Positions 33,245-42,762 of a stretch of 64,000 nucleotides of DNA are shown here, piece by piece (position 1 is the stretch's first letter; the number at the start of each line of letters is the position of its first letter). The DNA comes from Actinomycetospora sp. NBRC 106375 (lineage in GTDB: Bacteria > Actinomycetota > Actinomycetes > Mycobacteriales > Pseudonocardiaceae). Location of the stretch: assembly GCF_030269665.1 (NCBI RefSeq), contig NZ_BSTS01000011.1, positions 124,001 through 188,000 of the forward strand, read 5' to 3'. A program made the position numbers and the translations under genes. Under the pieces are notes generated by a model. It made no database searches. It was not told where the DNA came from and was given only the letters and a program-made list of their open reading frames with translations.

Positions 33245-34030
33245 TCAGCCAGGGGAGGATGAGGAGAAGGAGCCGTGGCGGCCGGCGCCGGAGGCGAAGC
33301 GGGTGGCGCCGGCGACGGTGTCGGCGCCCAGGGACACCTGGCCGTGGGCGAACTCCCGGCGCAGGGCGGCGTCCTCGTCGAGCGACTCCTGGTCGAGCAG
33401 CGACGCGCGGTCCTCGCGCAGGCAGGTCTGCGGGAACGCGGCGAGCTGCTCGGCGAGCTCGAGGCTCGCGTCGAGGGCCGTGCCGGCGGGGACGACGCGG
33501 TTCGCGAGGCCCATCCGCAGCGCCTCGTCGGCGGCGACGGGCCGGCCGGTGAGGACGAGGTCCAGCGCCTGGCTGCGCCCGATGAGCCGCGGCAGGCGCA
33601 CGGTGCCGCCGTCGATCAGCGGGACACCCCACCGCCGGCAGAACACCCCGAACACCGCGGTCTCGTCGGCGACGCGCAGGTCGGCCCAGAGCGCGAGCTC
33701 GAGCCCGCCCGCCACGGCGTGGCCGTGCACCGCCGCGATCACCGGCTTGCCCAGGCGCAGGCGCGTCGGCCCCATCGGCCCGTCGCCGTCGGGCTCGACG
33801 CGGTTGCCTTCGCCGCGGCTGACCGCCGCGAGGTCGGCGCCGGCGCAGAAGGACGGCCCTGCGCCGCGCAGGATCGCGACCGCCGCGTCGTCGTCCGCGT
33901 CGAACCCGCGGAACGCCTCGGCGAGGCGTTCCGCGGTCGCGCGGTCGACGGCGTTGCGCTTGTCCGGCCGGTTCAGGGTGACGACGGTGACGGCACCCCG
34001 GCGCTCGACCACGACGCTCTGTTCGTCCAC
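33245..34030 (-). CDS. Enoyl-CoA hydratase/isomerase family protein
   Basis: 261 residues. Crotonase signatures: VTLNRPDKRNAVD, oxyanion strand AILRGAGPSFCAGADL, second oxyanion AVHGHAVAGGLELALWADLR and the Glu region GVPLIDGGTVRLPRLIG. GTG 34030 is preceded by GAGG at a fair distance. It hydrates or isomerises an acyl-CoA; the substrate is unknown. It starts 16 bases downstream of the hypothetical gene's stop on the same strand. Confidence 0.88.
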   Translation of the reverse strand: MDEQSVVVERRGAVTVVTLNRPDKRNAVDRATAERLAEAFRGFDADDDAAVAILRGAGPSFCAGADLAAVSRGEGNRVEPDGDGPMGPTRLRLGKPVIAAVHGHAVAGGLELALWADLRVADETAVFGVFCRRWGVPLIDGGTVRLPRLIGRSQALDLVLTGRPVAADEALRMGLANRVVPAGTALDASLELAEQLAAFPQTCLREDRASLLDQESLDEDAALRREFAHGQVSLGADTVAGATRFASGAGRHGSFSSSSPG

Positions 34031-34046
34031 GCCGTGATCCTCGCGG

Positions 34047-34841
34047 CTACTGGCGCTGCGAGACACCCGCCATGCACCAGTCGCCGTCGGTCACCGCGAG
34101 GACGATGTCGGCGGGCAGGTTCTGCGTCTGGCCCTGCGCGGACAGCGTGAGGTCCATCGGGGCCACGGCCTGCGTGTCGAGCTCCAGGCGCGGCGGGCCG
34201 GCCGGGCGCGCCGACTGGATGATCTGCAGCGCGTCGGGCGGGAACGGGTTGGTCGCCTGGCCCTGCTGGTTGTGGCAGGAGACGGCCTCGAGCTCGGACG
34301 GGTTCTTCGTGGCGAGCGCGGTCGAGACCCGCTCCGCGACGGAGTCCGGCGAGCCCGGCTTGACCGCCCAGCCCGGGATGATCAGTGAGGTGACGGCCAG
34401 GGCGATGATCGCGGCGGCCGCGACCGCGCCGAGCGCGATCGTCAGCCACGGACGGCGCGGGGCGTCCTCGTCGTCCTCGTCGTCATCGTCCACCGTGTCG
34501 TCGAGGTCGTCGTCGCCCGACGCGCTCGAGGCCGGCACGGTCCCGGCCGGGTCGTCGTCCTCGTCGTCCTCGTCGTCGGAGGCCGTCGCGCCGGTCCCGG
34601 TCTTCCCGGTCGTGTCGGCCGTCTCGGTCGTGTCGGCCTTCTCGGCCGCCTCGGTCCCGTCGTCCGACGTGCTCGCGTCGGACTCCGTCGCCGAGTCCTC
34701 CGACGCGCTCGGCGTTCCGGAGAACTCGCCGCGGTCGGCGACGCCCACCGCCGTGCCCGCGCGCTCGCCGTCCTCGGCCGCGTGGTCCTGCGCTGCGGCG
34801 TCGTCCCGCGTCGTGCCGCCGGACTCGTCGGTGCCGGACAT
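34047..34841 (-). CDS. Acidic single-pass membrane protein
   Basis: 264 residues. Residues 1-~130 are disordered and very acidic, with Ser/Thr/Asp/Glu runs (ASDDEDDEDDDPAGT, DDTVDDDDEDDEDAP). One membrane helix follows (WLTIALGAVAAAAIIALAVT), then an extracytoplasmic domain of ~105 residues with two Cys (VSCHNQQGQ and GDWCMAG) that could pair. It resembles actinobacterial proteins with a small NTF2-like exterior domain; no function can be assigned. Confidence 0.7.
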   Translation of the reverse strand: MSGTDESGGTTRDDAAAQDHAAEDGERAGTAVGVADRGEFSGTPSASEDSATESDASTSDDGTEAAEKADTTETADTTGKTGTGATASDDEDDEDDDPAGTVPASSASGDDDLDDTVDDDDEDDEDAPRRPWLTIALGAVAAAAIIALAVTSLIIPGWAVKPGSPDSVAERVSTALATKNPSELEAVSCHNQQGQATNPFPPDALQIIQSARPAGPPRLELDTQAVAPMDLTLSAQGQTQNLPADIVLAVTDGDWCMAGVSQRQ

Positions 34842-34946
34842 GCTGTCTCACCTCGATTTCACGACGCTTCGCCGGGCGCCGATACCGCGTCGATGACGGC
34901 TCCGCACGGTGCCTCATCGCCGCGTCGTCGCTCGCAGCGGGGGTGG

Positions 34947-37900
34947 TCAGACCCCCGCCGGTGTCACGGCGGGCCGCTCCGGGACCGCGGCCGCGGCGCC
35001 GGTGACGATCTCCTCGACGGCCTGCTCGCAGAGCCCGGCGGCGGCGTCGAGCTTCCACCCGTTGCGGGGCAGCGGATGGGCGTGTGCGTCCAGGACGCGG
35101 TCGACGAGCCGACGCACCCCGGCGACCGTGGGCCGCGTCCCCCGCAGGGCGTCCTCGACCTCGGTGAGCCGCCACGGGGTCGGGGCGAGGGCACCGAGCA
35201 CCAGCCGCACGTCGTGCCAGCGCCCGTCCTCGCCGACCACGACGCTCAGCGCGGCCGCCGCCGTCGCGAAGTCGCCGGTGTAGAGGCCGAGCTTCGTGTA
35301 GGCGCTGCGCCGCCCGGCCGGCAGCGGGACGTCGACGGCCACGAGGATCTCGTCGTCGCGCAGGACGGTCTCGCCCGGGCCGGAGTAGAACGCCGACGCG
35401 CCGACCTCGCGGCGGCTGCCGTCCCCGCGGGCCAGCGTCAGCACGGCGTCGAGGGCGGGCAGGACGTTCCCGACGTCCGAGGGCGTGACGGCCTGGCAGC
35501 GGTGGCCGTCGACGGCGGCGTGCTGGAAGCGGTGGTCGCCCAGGATCGCGTAGCAGGGGCTCGTGGCGCCGTTGCGCTTGTAGCAGTCGAAGCCGTTGCG
35601 GAAGAACCAGCAGCGTTTGGCCTGGACGAGGTTGCCCGCGACGGTGGCGGTGTTCCGGATCTGGGGCGACGCGATCCCGCGCACCGCCTCGGCGAGCGCC
35701 GTCGGCGTGGCGGGATGGCGGGCGAGCTCGGCGAGCGTGACGGCGCCGCCGACGTGCAGGTGCTCCCCGCCGCCCTCGTGCCGGTGGACCTCGATCCGGC
35801 GCAGCTCGGGCAGCGTGCCGACGGCGACGAGCACGGGCGCCGGGCGGGCCTGGCGCGGCCGGTCGGGCAGCTGGTCGGTGCCGCCGCCGAGGGCGGCGGC
35901 CCGCGGTGAGCGCAGCGCGGACAGCGCCTCGCCCAGGTCGGCGGGCATCCGGATCTCTGGCGGCGGGGCGGGGTCGTGACGCCGCGCGCGGCGGGCGGCG
36001 CCCAGCCGGGTGCCCCAGCGGTCGAGGACGTGGTGCAGGCCCAGCGGGTAGAGCGCGCGGATCGCCGCGATCCACCACCGCGACGGCCGCCGCCAGATCC
36101 CGTGGCGGCGGCGCCGCCCCTCCTGCTCGGCGAGCGCGGTGATCACCTTGTCCGGCGTGATCGGCAGCTCCCGGATGCGCACCCCCACCGCGTCGGCGAC
36201 GGCGTTCGCGACCGCCGCACCCGGCGGCACGATCGACATCTCGCCGACCGACTTCGCGCCGTACGGGCCCGCCGCCTCGTGGCCCGCGACGATGTGCGCG
36301 CGCACCGACGGCACGTCGGCGTTGCGGGGCAGCGCGTAGTGCAGGTAGGTCGGGTTGACGACGCGCCCGCCCTCGCGCACGAGGTCCTCGCCGAGCGCGG
36401 CGCCCAGGCCCATCACCGCGCCGCCGACGATCTGGCCCTCGACGGCGGTGGGGTTGATCGCGCGCCCGACGTCGTGGGCGGCGAGGTAGTCCGCGACGCG
36501 GACCTGCCCGGTGCGGGTGTCGACGTCGACGACGGCGCCGTGCGCGGCGAACGCGTAGCTGGGGGAGAGGTTCGCGCGGTCCTTGCCGGGGGCGAGCATC
36601 TCGGTGCCCTCGAGGAGGTAGCTCGTCTCGTGGCTCAGCACGGGTTCCGACGCCGCGCCGTCGACGGCCTCGCCGGAGAGGTCGACGAGGTCGCCCAGCT
36701 CGACGTCGCCGGCGTCCGAGCGTGCCCGTCCGCCGCGCAGCGTCACGGCGTCGGCCGAGGTGCCGAGCTTGTCCGCGGCGAGGCGCCGCAGCCGGTCGGC
36801 GAGCTCGCGGCTCGCCTGCCCCACCGACGACCCCGTCATGTGCGTCCCGCGCGACGACCAGGCCCCGAGCTCGAACGGGGTGCGGTCGGAGTCCATCGAG
36901 AGCACCGCGACGTCGCCCAGGTCCACGCCCAGCTCGTCGGCGGCGATCTGCGCGAGGATCGTGTTCTGGCCGGTCCCGGCGTCGGAGCCCCCGTGACGCA
37001 CCCGCACCCGCCCGTCGGCGAACAGGTCGACGGCGGCGTCGCTGCGGTTGGCCTGCTCGTAGGCGTAGGCACCGCTGCCGTGCGATCCGGCCGCCACCCC
37101 CCAGCCCCGCCGCACCGCGCCGGACGACCGCGCCGCGGCGCGCGCGACGTCCCAGTCCAGCCCGTCGCGCACGGCGACGAGGCAGTCGCCGAGCCGGTTG
37201 GTGCCCACCCGGTAGCCGCAGAGGGTCTCGGCGTGCTCGGGCGCGAGGTTACGCAGCCGCATCGCGATCGGGTCGAGGCCCAGGCGGGCGGCGATCTCGT
37301 CGACCTGCGACTCCATCGCCAGCGACACCTGCGGGGTGCCGTAGCCGCGGAACTGCCCGCCGGGCTGGGTCGCGGTGTCGACGAGGCGGGAGACGAACCG
37401 GACCCCGTCCGGCCGGTACATCGACCCCAGGGTGATGACGCCGACGCGCATCACCGAGCTGCCCATGTGGTTGTAGGAGCCGTTGTCGACGTCGATCTCG
37501 GCGTCGAGCGCGCGCAGCACCCCGTCGGCGTCGGCGTGCGTGCGCAGGTGGGTCTCGAAGCGGTGCCGCGGCTTGTTCGACCCGAACTCCTCCTCGCGGG
37601 AGAGCGCGAGCAGCACCGGCCGGCGGGCGGCCCGGGCCAGGGCGGCGGCGAGCACCTCGTGCTCGGAGGCCTTGGACTTGCTGCCGAACCCGCCGCCGGT
37701 CGCGCCCTCGCGCACGACGACGTCGTCGTGGTCGAGGCCCAGCAGCTGGCTGACCTCCTTGGCGATGAACCACGGCGCCTGCGTGGACGTCCACAGCTCG
37801 ACGCGCCCGTGGTCGGCGTCCCACGCGGCGAGCGTCGTGTTCGGCTCCATGGCCGCGTGCGACACGCTCGGGTAGGCGAACGAGCCCTCGACGGTCACGG

Positions 37901-38411
37901 CCGCCGCGGCCCGCCCGGCGTCGGGGTCGCCCCAGGTCATGTCGAGGAGCATCGCGACGTTGGGCTCGTCGGTGGTCCGCTCGTGCAGCGTCGGTGCCCC
38001 GGCGGCGCGGGCCGCGGTCGGCGTCAGCGGGGCGGGCCGCGGCCGGTAGCGCACGCGGATCGCGCGGAGCGCGGCCTCGGCCTGCGCCGCCGTCTCCGCG
38101 GCCACGGCGGCGACCTCCTGCCCGACGTGGCGCACGACGCCGCGCGCGAGCGGCGGGCGGTCCGAGAGCGGCCCGCCGCGGTGGACGTAGAGCGCGTCCG
38201 GCGCGAAGTCCGCGGCCGTGATGACGGCGTGCACGCCCGGCATCCGGCGGGCGCGGGCGGTGTCGATCGCGACGATCTCGGCGTACGGGTGCGGTGAGCG
38301 CAGCACCCGGCCGACCAGGTGGTCGCCGCCCAGATCCGCGGTGAACAGCGTCCGTCCCGCGCTGCGGTCGTCCCAGTCGAGCGGGCGGACGCGACGCCCG
38401 ACCCAGGTCAC
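34947..38411 (-). CDS. Fused molybdopterin and FAD/4Fe-4S subunits of a xanthine-dehydrogenase-family enzyme
   Basis: One uninterrupted 1154-residue frame. Residues 1-~760 are the molybdopterin subunit: GATGGGFGSKSK, QPGGQFRGYGTPQ and catalytic Glu in GAKSVGEMSIVPP. An Arg/Trp-rich linker (~760-815) joins a C-terminal FAD subunit (~815-1120) with LGGGTDQL and ATVAGNLVQAKRC. Four Cys at 934, 943, 953 and 972 match the extra [4Fe-4S] site of YagS/PaoB-like proteins. Normally these are two genes. The GTG start overlaps the 2Fe-2S subunit stop. An aldehyde or N-heterocycle hydroxylase is likely. Confidence 0.88.
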   Translation of the reverse strand: MTWVGRRVRPLDWDDRSAGRTLFTADLGGDHLVGRVLRSPHPYAEIVAIDTARARRMPGVHAVITAADFAPDALYVHRGGPLSDRPPLARGVVRHVGQEVAAVAAETAAQAEAALRAIRVRYRPRPAPLTPTAARAAGAPTLHERTTDEPNVAMLLDMTWGDPDAGRAAAAVTVEGSFAYPSVSHAAMEPNTTLAAWDADHGRVELWTSTQAPWFIAKEVSQLLGLDHDDVVVREGATGGGFGSKSKASEHEVLAAALARAARRPVLLALSREEEFGSNKPRHRFETHLRTHADADGVLRALDAEIDVDNGSYNHMGSSVMRVGVITLGSMYRPDGVRFVSRLVDTATQPGGQFRGYGTPQVSLAMESQVDEIAARLGLDPIAMRLRNLAPEHAETLCGYRVGTNRLGDCLVAVRDGLDWDVARAAARSSGAVRRGWGVAAGSHGSGAYAYEQANRSDAAVDLFADGRVRVRHGGSDAGTGQNTILAQIAADELGVDLGDVAVLSMDSDRTPFELGAWSSRGTHMTGSSVGQASRELADRLRRLAADKLGTSADAVTLRGGRARSDAGDVELGDLVDLSGEAVDGAASEPVLSHETSYLLEGTEMLAPGKDRANLSPSYAFAAHGAVVDVDTRTGQVRVADYLAAHDVGRAINPTAVEGQIVGGAVMGLGAALGEDLVREGGRVVNPTYLHYALPRNADVPSVRAHIVAGHEAAGPYGAKSVGEMSIVPPGAAVANAVADAVGVRIRELPITPDKVITALAEQEGRRRRHGIWRRPSRWWIAAIRALYPLGLHHVLDRWGTRLGAARRARRHDPAPPPEIRMPADLGEALSALRSPRAAALGGGTDQLPDRPRQARPAPVLVAVGTLPELRRIEVHRHEGGGEHLHVGGAVTLAELARHPATPTALAEAVRGIASPQIRNTATVAGNLVQAKRCWFFRNGFDCYKRNGATSPCYAILGDHRFQHAAVDGHRCQAVTPSDVGNVLPALDAVLTLARGDGSRREVGASAFYSGPGETVLRDDEILVAVDVPLPAGRRSAYTKLGLYTGDFATAAAALSVVVGEDGRWHDVRLVLGALAPTPWRLTEVEDALRGTRPTVAGVRRLVDRVLDAHAHPLPRNGWKLDAAAGLCEQAVEEIVTGAAAAVPERPAVTPAGV

Positions 38412-38890
38412 GACGACACCCCGTCGCGGGCGGCGGCGACGGCGCAGACCGAGTCCACGATCGCCTGGTAGCCGGTGCAGCGGCAGACGTTGCCCGAGAG
38501 CTCGTGGCCCACGTGCGCCCGCCGGTCCTCGTCGGCGGCCGGGAGGCCGTCGCGCAGCAGCGCCGTCGCAGCCACCACCTGCCCCGGGGTGCAGAAGCCG
38601 CACTGGAACGCGCCGCTGTCGGCGAACGCGGCGCGCAGGTCGGCGCTCTCCGCCGCGAGCCCCTCGACGGTCTCCACCGGCTCGCGCACGAGCACGGCCG
38701 GGGTGATGCAGGCCATCGTGGGGCGGCCCCCGACGAGGACCGTGCAGGCGCCGCACTCGCCGCGTCCGCACGCCACCTTCGTGCCGGTGCGGCGCAGCCG
38801 GTCGCGCAGCACGTCGGCGAGCAGGGGCAGGCCGGCGACGTCGACCTCGACGGTCTCACCGTTCACGACGAGCGTGTGGGGCTGGGGCAT
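38408..38890 (-). CDS. 2Fe-2S subunit of the molybdenum hydroxylase
   Basis: 160 residues with the two [2Fe-2S] clusters of this family: CGRGECGACTVLVGG in the plant-ferredoxin fold and CGFCTPGQ...CRCTGY in the C-terminal helical domain. It passes electrons between the Mo site and the FAD. It is translated ahead of the fused Mo/FAD polypeptide and overlaps it by four bases, so the enzyme is probably a two-polypeptide complex. Confidence 0.93.
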   Translation of the reverse strand: MPQPHTLVVNGETVEVDVAGLPLLADVLRDRLRRTGTKVACGRGECGACTVLVGGRPTMACITPAVLVREPVETVEGLAAESADLRAAFADSGAFQCGFCTPGQVVAATALLRDGLPAADEDRRAHVGHELSGNVCRCTGYQAIVDSVCAVAAARDGVSS

Positions 38891-38916
38891 GGTGGTGGGC
38901 TTCTCCCGGTGAGAGC

Positions 38917-40392
38917 TCAGGCGACGAGGTCGGCGGCCTTCTCCGCGATCATCGCGGTCGGGGCGTTCGTGTTGGCCGAGGTGATGGTCGGCATCACCGA
39001 GGCGTCCGCGACACGCAGACCCTCGATCCCACGGACCCGCAGCTGCGGGTCGACGACGGCGTCGTCGCCGGTGCCCATGGCGCAGGTGCCGACGGGGTGG
39101 AAGTACGGCATCGCCGACTGCCGGACGAACCGCGTGAGCGACGATCGGTCGGTCGCGGTGCCCGGGGCGACCCGGCGGGCGACGAGCTTGCGGAACGCCG
39201 GCTGGTCGGCGAGCTCGAGGCCGATCTCGACGCCCGCGACGGCGGCCTCGACGTCGGCCGGGTCGTCCAGCATGTTCGCGCGGATGTCGAGCCCGCCGCC
39301 CGCCGTCAGCCGCAGGCGCCCGCGGCTGCGGACGCGCATGAGGCCGGGGGCGAGCACGAAGGCGTTCGCCGGCACGGGGTGCTCGGCGGCGACCTCGGCG
39401 GACACGTAGGGGATCTGGACCGAGACGTAGGTCAGGTCGGGCACGGTCACGTCGGCCGCGCTGCGCCAGAAGGCCATCGAGCCCTCGAGGTTGTGGGTCG
39501 GCGCGGGCAGCGGCTCCGCGGCCTCGAAGCACGGGCCGGCGATGATCGGGTGCTCCTGGAGGTTCTCGCCGACCCCCGGCAGGTCGAGCACCGGGGTGAT
39601 CCCGACGTCCCGGAGGTGGCCGGCGGGTCCGATGCCCGACCCGAGCAGCAGGCGCGGGGTGTTGATCGACCCCGCGCAGAGCACGACCTCGCGGTCGGCG
39701 CGGATGTCGGCCTCCCCCTCGGCGGTCCGGACGGTGACGCCCGTGCACCGCTGGCCCCGCAGCGACAGCCCCGTCACCTCGCCGGTCACGAGCGTGAGGC
39801 GCTCGTCGTCGAGCACGGGACGCAGGTGGCCGGTCCACGTGCTCGTGCGCGCGCCGTCCCGGACGTCCATCGTGATCGGGCCGGCGCCGAGGGGCTCGGC
39901 GACGTTGATGTCCTCGAGCGCCGGCATGCCGTAGCTGACACCGGCCTCGACGAGGGCCTGCGCCACGGGGTGCAGGTCGGTGGCCCGCTCGACGCCGATC
40001 TCCTCCGCGCGCCGGAAGTACGGCAGGACCTCGTCGTGGCTCCAGCCGGTGGCGCCCGCGGCGGCCCACCCGTCGTAGTCGGCGCGGTGGCCGTGCACCC
40101 AGACCAGGGCGTTCGTGCTGCCGGAGCCGCCGAGCACCTTGCCCCGGGACAGGAGGAGCGTGCGCCCGTCGAGGTGCTCCTCGGGCCCGTAGGAGTAGGC
40201 CCAGTCGTGCGGGGCGCCGATGTTCTCCACCCAGCGGGCCGGGTCGCCCGACGACGCGATCCCCTCGGGCGGGCCGCCGGCCTCGACGACCACGACCGTC
40301 GCGCCGGTGCGCTCGAGCAGGCGGCGGGCGACGACACACCCGGCGGTGCCGGCACCGACCACGACGTAGTCGGCGGAGCGGGGAGTGGTCAT
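38917..40392 (-). CDS. GMC-family oxidoreductase (FAD-dependent alcohol dehydrogenase/oxidase)
   Basis: 491 residues. FAD loop VVVGAGTAGCVVARRL, GMC signature GKVLGGSGSTNALVWVHG, second signature GSINTPRLLLGSGIG and C-terminal HPVGTCAMG with the catalytic His. Members oxidise alcohols such as choline, aryl alcohols or polyethylene glycol to aldehydes. The 2Fe-2S subunit gene follows by 26 bases, so alcohol oxidation here would feed the Mo-enzyme. ATG 40392 is fixed by family N-terminus; the operator at 40423 lies just upstream. Confidence 0.92.
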   Translation of the reverse strand: MTTPRSADYVVVGAGTAGCVVARRLLERTGATVVVVEAGGPPEGIASSGDPARWVENIGAPHDWAYSYGPEEHLDGRTLLLSRGKVLGGSGSTNALVWVHGHRADYDGWAAAGATGWSHDEVLPYFRRAEEIGVERATDLHPVAQALVEAGVSYGMPALEDINVAEPLGAGPITMDVRDGARTSTWTGHLRPVLDDERLTLVTGEVTGLSLRGQRCTGVTVRTAEGEADIRADREVVLCAGSINTPRLLLGSGIGPAGHLRDVGITPVLDLPGVGENLQEHPIIAGPCFEAAEPLPAPTHNLEGSMAFWRSAADVTVPDLTYVSVQIPYVSAEVAAEHPVPANAFVLAPGLMRVRSRGRLRLTAGGGLDIRANMLDDPADVEAAVAGVEIGLELADQPAFRKLVARRVAPGTATDRSSLTRFVRQSAMPYFHPVGTCAMGTGDDAVVDPQLRVRGIEGLRVADASVMPTITSANTNAPTAMIAEKAADLVA

Positions 40393-40422
40393 CGGGGCCT
40401 CCGCGGGGTGGTGGTGACGGTT

Positions 40423-40435
40423 CGTACTGTGTACG
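40423..40435. promoter_or_regulatory. Catabolic-locus operator, copy A (CGTAC-N3-GTACG)
   Basis: CGTACTGTGTACG is a perfect 5+3+5 palindrome, 30 bases upstream of the GMC start codon and inside the only gap before that unit. The same palindrome occurs at 49074 and 49195, upstream of the Rieske operon and the transporter. Confidence 0.65.
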
Positions 40436-40462
40436 GGACGGTGAACGAGCCCCGGCTCGCCG

Positions 40463-41731
40463 TCAAGCAACAGTCCTGTGACGACGGGTCCCGGGGAGGG
40501 CGTCGAGGTCGGACCACGGCGTGAGGTCGCGCCCGGCGAGCCGGGAGGCGCGGGCGAGCAGGGCGTCGTCACCCAGCGGCTCCGGGTCGAGGCACGACGC
40601 CGTCCCGAGCGTGCGCCCGCCGCGCTCGACGCGGACGTGCGCGCCCCACCGCGCCGGGAACGTCGCGTCGAGGTCGGCCGCGGGCTCCTGCCGGACCGTG
40701 ATGTCCGGCGCGGCGACGGCGCCGGCCGCGACCTCCCGGTACCAGCCCGGCTCGGCGGCCCGTCCCGCCGCGTGGCCGCGCACCGCGACGACGGCGCTCG
40801 CCGCGGCGGCGGTCGGGTCGGTCGGGGCCGGGTCGTCGGTGACGAAGTGGCCGGCCGCGGTGGGGAGGGCGACGACGACGGTGTCGCCGTCGCGCAGCAC
40901 GGTCCCCTCGAGCGCGGAGAGCGCCGCCAGCGCCGCCTGCAGTGGGCGGGCGCACGGCCAGGTCTTGGTGGCCACCTCGGCGAGGTGGGGCGCCCCGGTC
41001 GGGGAGGGCGGTGCCGGGGCGTCGCCGAGCAGCGCGGCGACGGGGCCGTCGAGCAGCGTCGTCGACACCGAGAGCCCGGCCCGCGCCCCGAGCGCGGCCG
41101 CCAGCCCGGTCCGCGCGGCGCTGCCGCTGCGCAGGTAGTGGCCGTGGCCGAGGACGTCGGCGGACAGGAACCCGCCGAGCCCGGTGGACGCGAGCGCGAG
41201 CGCGGCGGTGGTGGCCGCGTCGTCGAGGCCGAGCAGCACGGCGGCCGTCGCGGCGGCCGCGAGCGGGCCGAACACCGCGGTCGGCCAGAGCCCGCGGTCG
41301 TAGAGCGCGGGGCCTCCGCAGCGCAGGCTCGCCTCGATCCCGGCCTCGTGCCCGGCGACGACCGCGCGGGCCAGCAGCTCCCCGCTCGCGCCGCGGGCGG
41401 TCGCCAGTGCGAGGGCGGTCGGGACCACCACCGCGCCCGCGGCGAACGCCGCGCGGCCGTGCAGCGGGTCCAGCTCGTCGAGGTGCGCGAGCGTCGCGCC
41501 CACCGCGACGGCGTCGTCCAGCCGGTAGCCCGCCGGCAGGCCGGGGACGACGACGCCGCCGGGATCGGTCGGCACCAGCGGCAGCCACGTCCGCGCGACG
41601 GGGTGTCCCGCGCCGGACGCGACGCAGCCGAGGACGTCGACGACCTGGCGGGCGGCGAGCCGCCGCGTCTCCCGCCCGGCGTCGCGTGCCGCCGCCCGCG
41701 ACCGCGCCGCGAGCTCGCCGAGCACCGTCAT
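40463..41731 (-). CDS. MmgE/PrpD family protein
   Basis: 422 residues. The helical PrpD-like core is seen in VVDVLGCVASGAGHPVARTW, GATLAHLDELDPLHGRAAFA, VVAGHEAGIEASLRCG and KTWPCARPLQAALAAL. Relatives include 2-methylcitrate dehydratase, cis-aconitate decarboxylase and iminodisuccinate epimerase. As the last gene of the Rieske operon it may dehydrate, isomerise or decarboxylate a carboxylic intermediate. ATG 41731 overlaps the LLM stop. Confidence 0.85.
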   Translation of the reverse strand: MTVLGELAARSRAAARDAGRETRRLAARQVVDVLGCVASGAGHPVARTWLPLVPTDPGGVVVPGLPAGYRLDDAVAVGATLAHLDELDPLHGRAAFAAGAVVVPTALALATARGASGELLARAVVAGHEAGIEASLRCGGPALYDRGLWPTAVFGPLAAAATAAVLLGLDDAATTAALALASTGLGGFLSADVLGHGHYLRSGSAARTGLAAALGARAGLSVSTTLLDGPVAALLGDAPAPPSPTGAPHLAEVATKTWPCARPLQAALAALSALEGTVLRDGDTVVVALPTAAGHFVTDDPAPTDPTAAAASAVVAVRGHAAGRAAEPGWYREVAAGAVAAPDITVRQEPAADLDATFPARWGAHVRVERGGRTLGTASCLDPEPLGDDALLARASRLAGRDLTPWSDLDALPGTRRHRTVA

Positions 41732-42762
41732 CGTGACCGGATCGCCGGCAGCACGTCGCGAGCGACGTCGGCGAGCAGCCGGTGCGGGAGGTCGTACGAC
41801 CCGACGTGCTGCAGGAACACGCCGTCCACCCCGACCGCGGCGAGCTCGGTGAGGCGCGCGTCGATCTCCTTGGCCGACCCGACCAGGCAGAACTCGCGGG
41901 CGAAGCGCACGACGGCCTCGTCCGAGACGTACGCGTCGCAGAACCGCACGGCGGCATCCCAGTCCTCGGCGTGCACGAGGTCGGGGTAGACGCCCTCGAC
42001 ACGCTCCGGCGCCGTGACGTCCACGCCGGCGGCGGCGAGGGCCGCGCCCCCGCCGTTGCGTGCGATCTCCACGCACACCGGCTTGAGGGCGCGGGCGTCG
42101 CGCTCGACGTCGTCGGTGACCCGGCAGTAGGCGGACACGGTGATCGGCACCCCGGTCGGTCCGACGGCGCGGCCCGCGGCCTGCGCGCCCTCCGCGACCC
42201 GCGCGGTCGCGAACGCCAGCGGCCCCGGCGCGACCCCGGAGAGCAGGATCGCGCCGTCGGCCGTCTCGCCGGCGAGGCGCAGGTTGCGGGGCCCGCTCGC
42301 GGCCAGGTGCAGCGGCACGTCGACCGGGTCGCGCAGGCGCGAGGTCACGCCGTGGAAGTCGACGTCCTCGCCGGCCAGCAGCGACCGGATCGTCGCCATG
42401 CCCTCGCGCAACGCGCGACCCGTCGACGGGGACATGCCGACCGGGCCGACGGAGCTGTTGCCGACGCCCAGTCCGAGCACGAACCGGCCCGGCGCGACCT
42501 CCCCGACGGTCCGGGCGGCCGACGCGACCACGGCGGGGTGCCGGGTGGCGACGTTGGTGACCGCGGTGCCGACGCCGACCCGCTCGGTCCCGGCCGCGAC
42601 CGCGGCGGTGACGGCGAAGACGTCGCGCCACAGCAGCTGGGAGTCCGGGAACCAGAGCTGGTCGAGCCCCGCGGCCTCGGCGTCGCGCGCGAACGCGACG
42701 AGGTCCCCGACCGGCGCGCACGGCGGGACGCGCAACCCCACCCTCAGTGCCCGGCCGCTCAT
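41728..42762 (-). CDS. LLM-class flavin/F420-dependent oxidoreductase
   Basis: 344 residues, a luciferase-like TIM barrel: LVAFARDAEAAGLDQLWFPD, VGVGTAVTNVATRHPAVVAS, GRFVLGLGVGNSSVGPVG and LAASGPRNLRLAGETADGAI. In actinobacteria this pattern is common among F420-dependent reductases, though FMN-dependent monooxygenases look similar. It overlaps both neighbours by four bases. Its step in the pathway is not clear; reduction of an unsaturated intermediate is one option. Confidence 0.88.
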   Translation of the reverse strand: MSGRALRVGLRVPPCAPVGDLVAFARDAEAAGLDQLWFPDSQLLWRDVFAVTAAVAAGTERVGVGTAVTNVATRHPAVVASAARTVGEVAPGRFVLGLGVGNSSVGPVGMSPSTGRALREGMATIRSLLAGEDVDFHGVTSRLRDPVDVPLHLAASGPRNLRLAGETADGAILLSGVAPGPLAFATARVAEGAQAAGRAVGPTGVPITVSAYCRVTDDVERDARALKPVCVEIARNGGGAALAAAGVDVTAPERVEGVYPDLVHAEDWDAAVRFCDAYVSDEAVVRFAREFCLVGSAKEIDARLTELAAVGVDGVFLQHVGSYDLPHRLLADVARDVLPAIRSR

